Of a stretch of 8,398 nucleotides of DNA, positions 6,216-8,398 are shown one piece after another. Both the position numbers and the translations under genes were made by a program. The first letter of the stretch is position 1, and every line of letters starts with the position of its first letter. The notes under the pieces were generated by a model that was given only the letters and a program-made list of their open reading frames with translations, was not told where the DNA came from and did no database searches. The stretch is from Methylophilaceae bacterium (GTDB lineage Bacteria > Pseudomonadota > Gammaproteobacteria > Burkholderiales > Methylophilaceae), in the NCBI GenBank assembly GCA_947379975.1, contig CANCPF010000047.1, positions 1-8,398 on the forward strand. Direction: 5' to 3'.

Positions 6216-7782
6216 ATTTCATTTCAAAGCCGTCTTGGCCGTTTTTTTGTTCAGAAACCACAGCGCCTGATTGTGTTGCTGGTGCAACATCGGCTTTCGC
6301 TGCAGGCTCGCTAGATTTGCTTTCTGATTTAACTTCAGGCTTGGCTTCCAGCTTACCATTCAAGAAAAACTCAGCTTTTCCAGGTTCTTTAAAGTTATCG
6401 GTAGGCAAAGTGTAATTAGCCAACAACGGTTTCACTAAACGTGGTGTTACAACAAATATCAACTCGGTCTTGTCGTTTCTGAAAGAGCTACTACGGAATA
6501 AGGCTCCAAGAATCGGTATATCACCAAGGATAGGAAAGCGTCGTATAGTTTCAGTGACGTTGTTTTTAATCAGGCCAGCAATGGCAAAACTTTGTCCATC
6601 GTGCAACTGCACCGTTGTAGAAGCTCGTCTGGTAGTAAATGACGGTAAGGCGCTACCATTTGCTGTCACATCGCTCTGAATCAATTCAGACACTTCTGGC
6701 GTCACTCTAAGATTGATTAGACCTTCTTCTAGCACGGTAGGTGTGAATTTAAGACCTACACCAAATTCTTTTTCTTCCAAGGTAATACCGCCTGTCGTGC
6801 CAGTCTGTGGTACTGGAATAAATATTTTACCCCCTGCCAAGAAGCTACCTTCCTGACCGCTAATGGCCATAATGTTAGGTTCGGCCAAAATCTTAACGAC
6901 CTCATCTTTATTTTCGGCATCTAGCTTGAAATGTTTATTACCATTATCAAGAGTTAGTAGACCGCCAGTAGTGCCTGGCACTGACCCTGTGCCTAAGCTC
7001 AAAAATCCTGCCGCAATCGCATAAGCCACGCCACCATTAACCCGTGAAGCACCAAATGAAGCACCTAATTTATCCAATAGCGTTTTTGAAACCTCAGCCA
7101 TTTTTACTTCTAACATCACCTGTTGTGGTGCTGAAACCTGCAACATATTAATGACTTTTTTGTCGTTACCTTTACCGCCGTAGGCTTCAGCTAAAGACAT
7201 GGCTTTATCAACCTTAACAGCATCAGCAACGGTACCTGTTAGCACTAATGAATCTGCTGCGGTACTCACTTTTATGCTTTTTTCACTAGGCATCACTTGC
7301 AAAAATTTAGCTTGCAAAGCCGTTGCATCCATCGCCGTGGTGGTGCCAACCACTCTCACATCCATCACAGCGGTTTGGCCGGATTTATCCAAAATAAGCA
7401 CAACCGCTGTACCCAAGGTTTTGGCATGCAACAATAACTCTCTCGGGCTGGTGACATCGACCTGCACAATTTTGTCATCATCCACTTTCACCTTTTTAAG
7501 GCTTGAGCCGACCGGCAACCTAATTAAATGAGATTGCCCAACAGAAAGTTCTAGACTAGGCACAATTTCTGTTGAAGTAGGGATAGGCCGGACTATTTTC
7601 TTAGCGCTTGTTGCCACTTTTCTTTGCGCCTGAGCCTTAGAGTCTGCCGCGTTCAGCGGTACGCTGGTCAGCAGCGAAGCGGCTAGTAATGCGGCTAGCA
7701 ATTTACTGCCACAGAAGCTGCTACTACAAAATTTACTATCACCATGTAATAACTGACCAATTTCAATCTTGTGCTTATTCAT
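6214..7782 (-). CDS. cpaC: Tad pilus outer-membrane secretin CpaC/RcpA
   Basis: A 522-residue secretin that forms the outer-membrane channel for the Flp pilus. The signal peptide is unusual: about 27 polar residues precede the hydrophobic core KLLAALLAASLLTSVPLNA, with cleavage likely after Ala45. Residues about 78-145 match the pilus-secretin N-terminal domain (LELSVGQSHLIRLP, then KVDDDKIVQVDVTS). A BON-like segment follows (about 163-200, IKVSTAADSLVLTGTVAD). The secretin core spans about 220-450. It includes VMLEVKMAEVSK, ILAEPNIMAISGQEGSFLAGG, and the closing FPILGDIPILGALFRSSSF and TELIFVVTPRLV. A charged tail of about 65 residues, rich in Lys, Glu, Ala and Ser, ends the protein. The start at 7782 is preferred over an in-frame TTG at 7800 because AGGGAG lies 7 nt upstream. 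It follows cpaB by 91 nt. Confidence 0.96.
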   Translation of the reverse strand: MNKHKIEIGQLLHGDSKFCSSSFCGSKLLAALLAASLLTSVPLNAADSKAQAQRKVATSAKKIVRPIPTSTEIVPSLELSVGQSHLIRLPVGSSLKKVKVDDDKIVQVDVTSPRELLLHAKTLGTAVVLILDKSGQTAVMDVRVVGTTTAMDATALQAKFLQVMPSEKSIKVSTAADSLVLTGTVADAVKVDKAMSLAEAYGGKGNDKKVINMLQVSAPQQVMLEVKMAEVSKTLLDKLGASFGASRVNGGVAYAIAAGFLSLGTGSVPGTTGGLLTLDNGNKHFKLDAENKDEVVKILAEPNIMAISGQEGSFLAGGKIFIPVPQTGTTGGITLEEKEFGVGLKFTPTVLEEGLINLRVTPEVSELIQSDVTANGSALPSFTTRRASTTVQLHDGQSFAIAGLIKNNVTETIRRFPILGDIPILGALFRSSSFRNDKTELIFVVTPRLVKPLLANYTLPTDNFKEPGKAEFFLNGKLEAKPEVKSESKSSEPAAKADVAPATQSGAVVSEQKNGQDGFEMK

Positions 7783-7789
7783 CTCATTT

Positions 7790-7795
7790 CTCCCT
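7790..7795 (-). promoter_or_regulatory. Shine-Dalgarno deciding the cpaC start
   Basis: AGGGAG lies 7 nt before the ATG at 7782. A short inverted repeat TGGCA-TAT-TGCCA (7807-7795) ends right against it. A 5-bp stem is too short to claim a regulatory role, but it could modestly affect access to the site. Confidence 0.65.
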
Positions 7796-7873
7796 GGCAA
7801 TATGCCATTTCGCTTTCAAATTTCGATACTTGCAATGGTTTTACTAAACTAAGCGGCCTATTTACGATTACTT

Positions 7874-8398
7874 TTATTCTGTTGGCTTAAACTCTTCTAT
7901 GGTTGTGGCCGTGCCGCGCACTACTTCCACTTGCTCATAAATTGGTTTTTCAACAGATCTTTTTACCGATGCCTTACGTACTGCTTTTTTAACGATAGGT
8001 TTAAACTCAGCTTTAACATCCGCCACTGGCGCTGTAGGTAAGATAGGCAACTCCACACGATTGAGCAGATTCTTCTTAGTTGAGCCATTAGTGACCACTA
8101 AACTAGTGTCAATCTGGTTGCGTAACACCAGCGATAAACTGCCTACGCTACGTGCTAAATCTAGTTTTTCAGCTTGTTCTGGCGTCACTTCCAGCGTGAC
8201 CGCATTCACTACCTTTGGCTTGGTATCATCTCTACCTTGTTCTTGCGCTACCGCCAACACCAACATGTGTTCAAGCACAATTTTTGAGATGCTTTTATTC
8301 ACGTTGTCGGCTTTAACACTTTCGTCCTCAGTGTTCACCACAATATCGACATAATTGCCTGGCAAGGCAAAGCCGGCTACACCAACCACATCATTCAC
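7874..8398 (-). CDS. cpaB: Flp pilus assembly protein CpaB/RcpC (5' end outside the window)
   Basis: The C-terminal 174 residues of a CpaB/RcpC protein. The family is about 250-300 residues, so roughly the first third is missing. The frame is open to the window edge, and the first codon (GTG) is internal rather than a start. The recognisable core is VVGVAGFALPGNYVDIVV, the typical RcpC segment after the SAF domain. It is followed by LEHMLVLAVAQE and AVTLEVTPEQAEKLDLARSVGSLSLVLRN. These are strong family marks. The last 60 residues are a strongly basic, Lys-rich tail (KPIVKKAVRKASVKRS) ending in an acidic EEFKPTE. RcpC acts in the periplasm with the secretin and has been linked to secretin gating or pilus modification. 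Its position just upstream of cpaC is the usual one in Tad loci. Confidence 0.93.
   Translation of the reverse strand: MNDVVGVAGFALPGNYVDIVVNTEDESVKADNVNKSISKIVLEHMLVLAVAQEQGRDDTKPKVVNAVTLEVTPEQAEKLDLARSVGSLSLVLRNQIDTSLVVTNGSTKKNLLNRVELPILPTAPVADVKAEFKPIVKKAVRKASVKRSVEKPIYEQVEVVRGTATTIEEFKPTE

Noticed and set aside
7783..7873. Internal promoter in the cpaB-cpaC gap
   Set aside because: A TTGCAA hexamer is present, but no acceptable -10 lies 16-18 nt downstream. No clear case can be made.
8061..8354. A 97-codon plus-strand open frame
   Set aside because: It is antisense to the conserved CpaB core and shows no domain or ribosome site.
1..8398. CRISPR array, insertion sequence, tRNA, phage or toxin-antitoxin system
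   Set aside because: No regularly spaced repeats, transposase-like frame, cloverleaf or other such gene is visible. All coding capacity is taken by Tad genes on one strand.
1..8398. Flp major pilin and prepilin peptidase within the window
   Set aside because: No small Flp-like frame or CpaA/TadV-like protein is found. The gaps are too short to hide them, so they presumably lie outside the window.

Overview
The window is one continuous stretch of a Tad/Flp (tight adherence) pilus assembly operon. Everything is read from the minus strand, so transcription runs from high to low coordinates. The base composition is moderately AT-rich. The gene order and the small lipoprotein behind the secretin suggest a Gram-negative proteobacterium, most likely a low-GC betaproteobacterium (a Methylophilaceae-like organism would fit). 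That placement is inference from style and was not tested by a search.

In order of transcription the window holds: the C-terminal part of cpaB/rcpC (5' end outside the window); the outer-membrane secretin cpaC/rcpA; a 114-residue lipoprotein; a TadG-like protein; two TadE/TadF-type pseudopilins in tandem; the atypical ParA/MinD ATPase cpaE/tadZ; the hexameric secretion ATPase cpaF/tadA; and the first three quarters of the inner-membrane platform gene tadB (3' end outside the window). Several junctions are very tight: 2 nt from tadG to tadE, 11 nt between the pseudopilins, 9 nt from cpaF to tadB. In two places a Shine-Dalgarno sequence overlaps the preceding stop codon. The two wider gaps are cpaB-cpaC (91 nt) and cpaE-cpaF (102 nt). 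The second contains a hairpin over the cpaE stop and overlapping palindromes.

The parts fit one machine. CpaC forms the outer-membrane channel, CpaB is its periplasmic partner, and the lipoprotein is a candidate outer-membrane assembly factor. CpaF powers pilin assembly on the TadB (plus TadC) platform. CpaE positions the machine. The TadE/TadF proteins carry prepilin-peptidase sites and, with TadG, are expected to be minor components of the pilus. The major Flp pilin, the prepilin peptidase and tadC/tadD are not in this window and presumably lie outside it.

I see no tRNA, rRNA, CRISPR array, insertion sequence or phage gene, and no stretch over 300 bases without a gene. I did not find an undescribed system. 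The points most worth a second look are the uncharacterised lipoprotein, the degenerate receiver and Walker A of CpaE, the Cys-rich TadG lacking a visible VWA domain, and the structured cpaE-cpaF gap.
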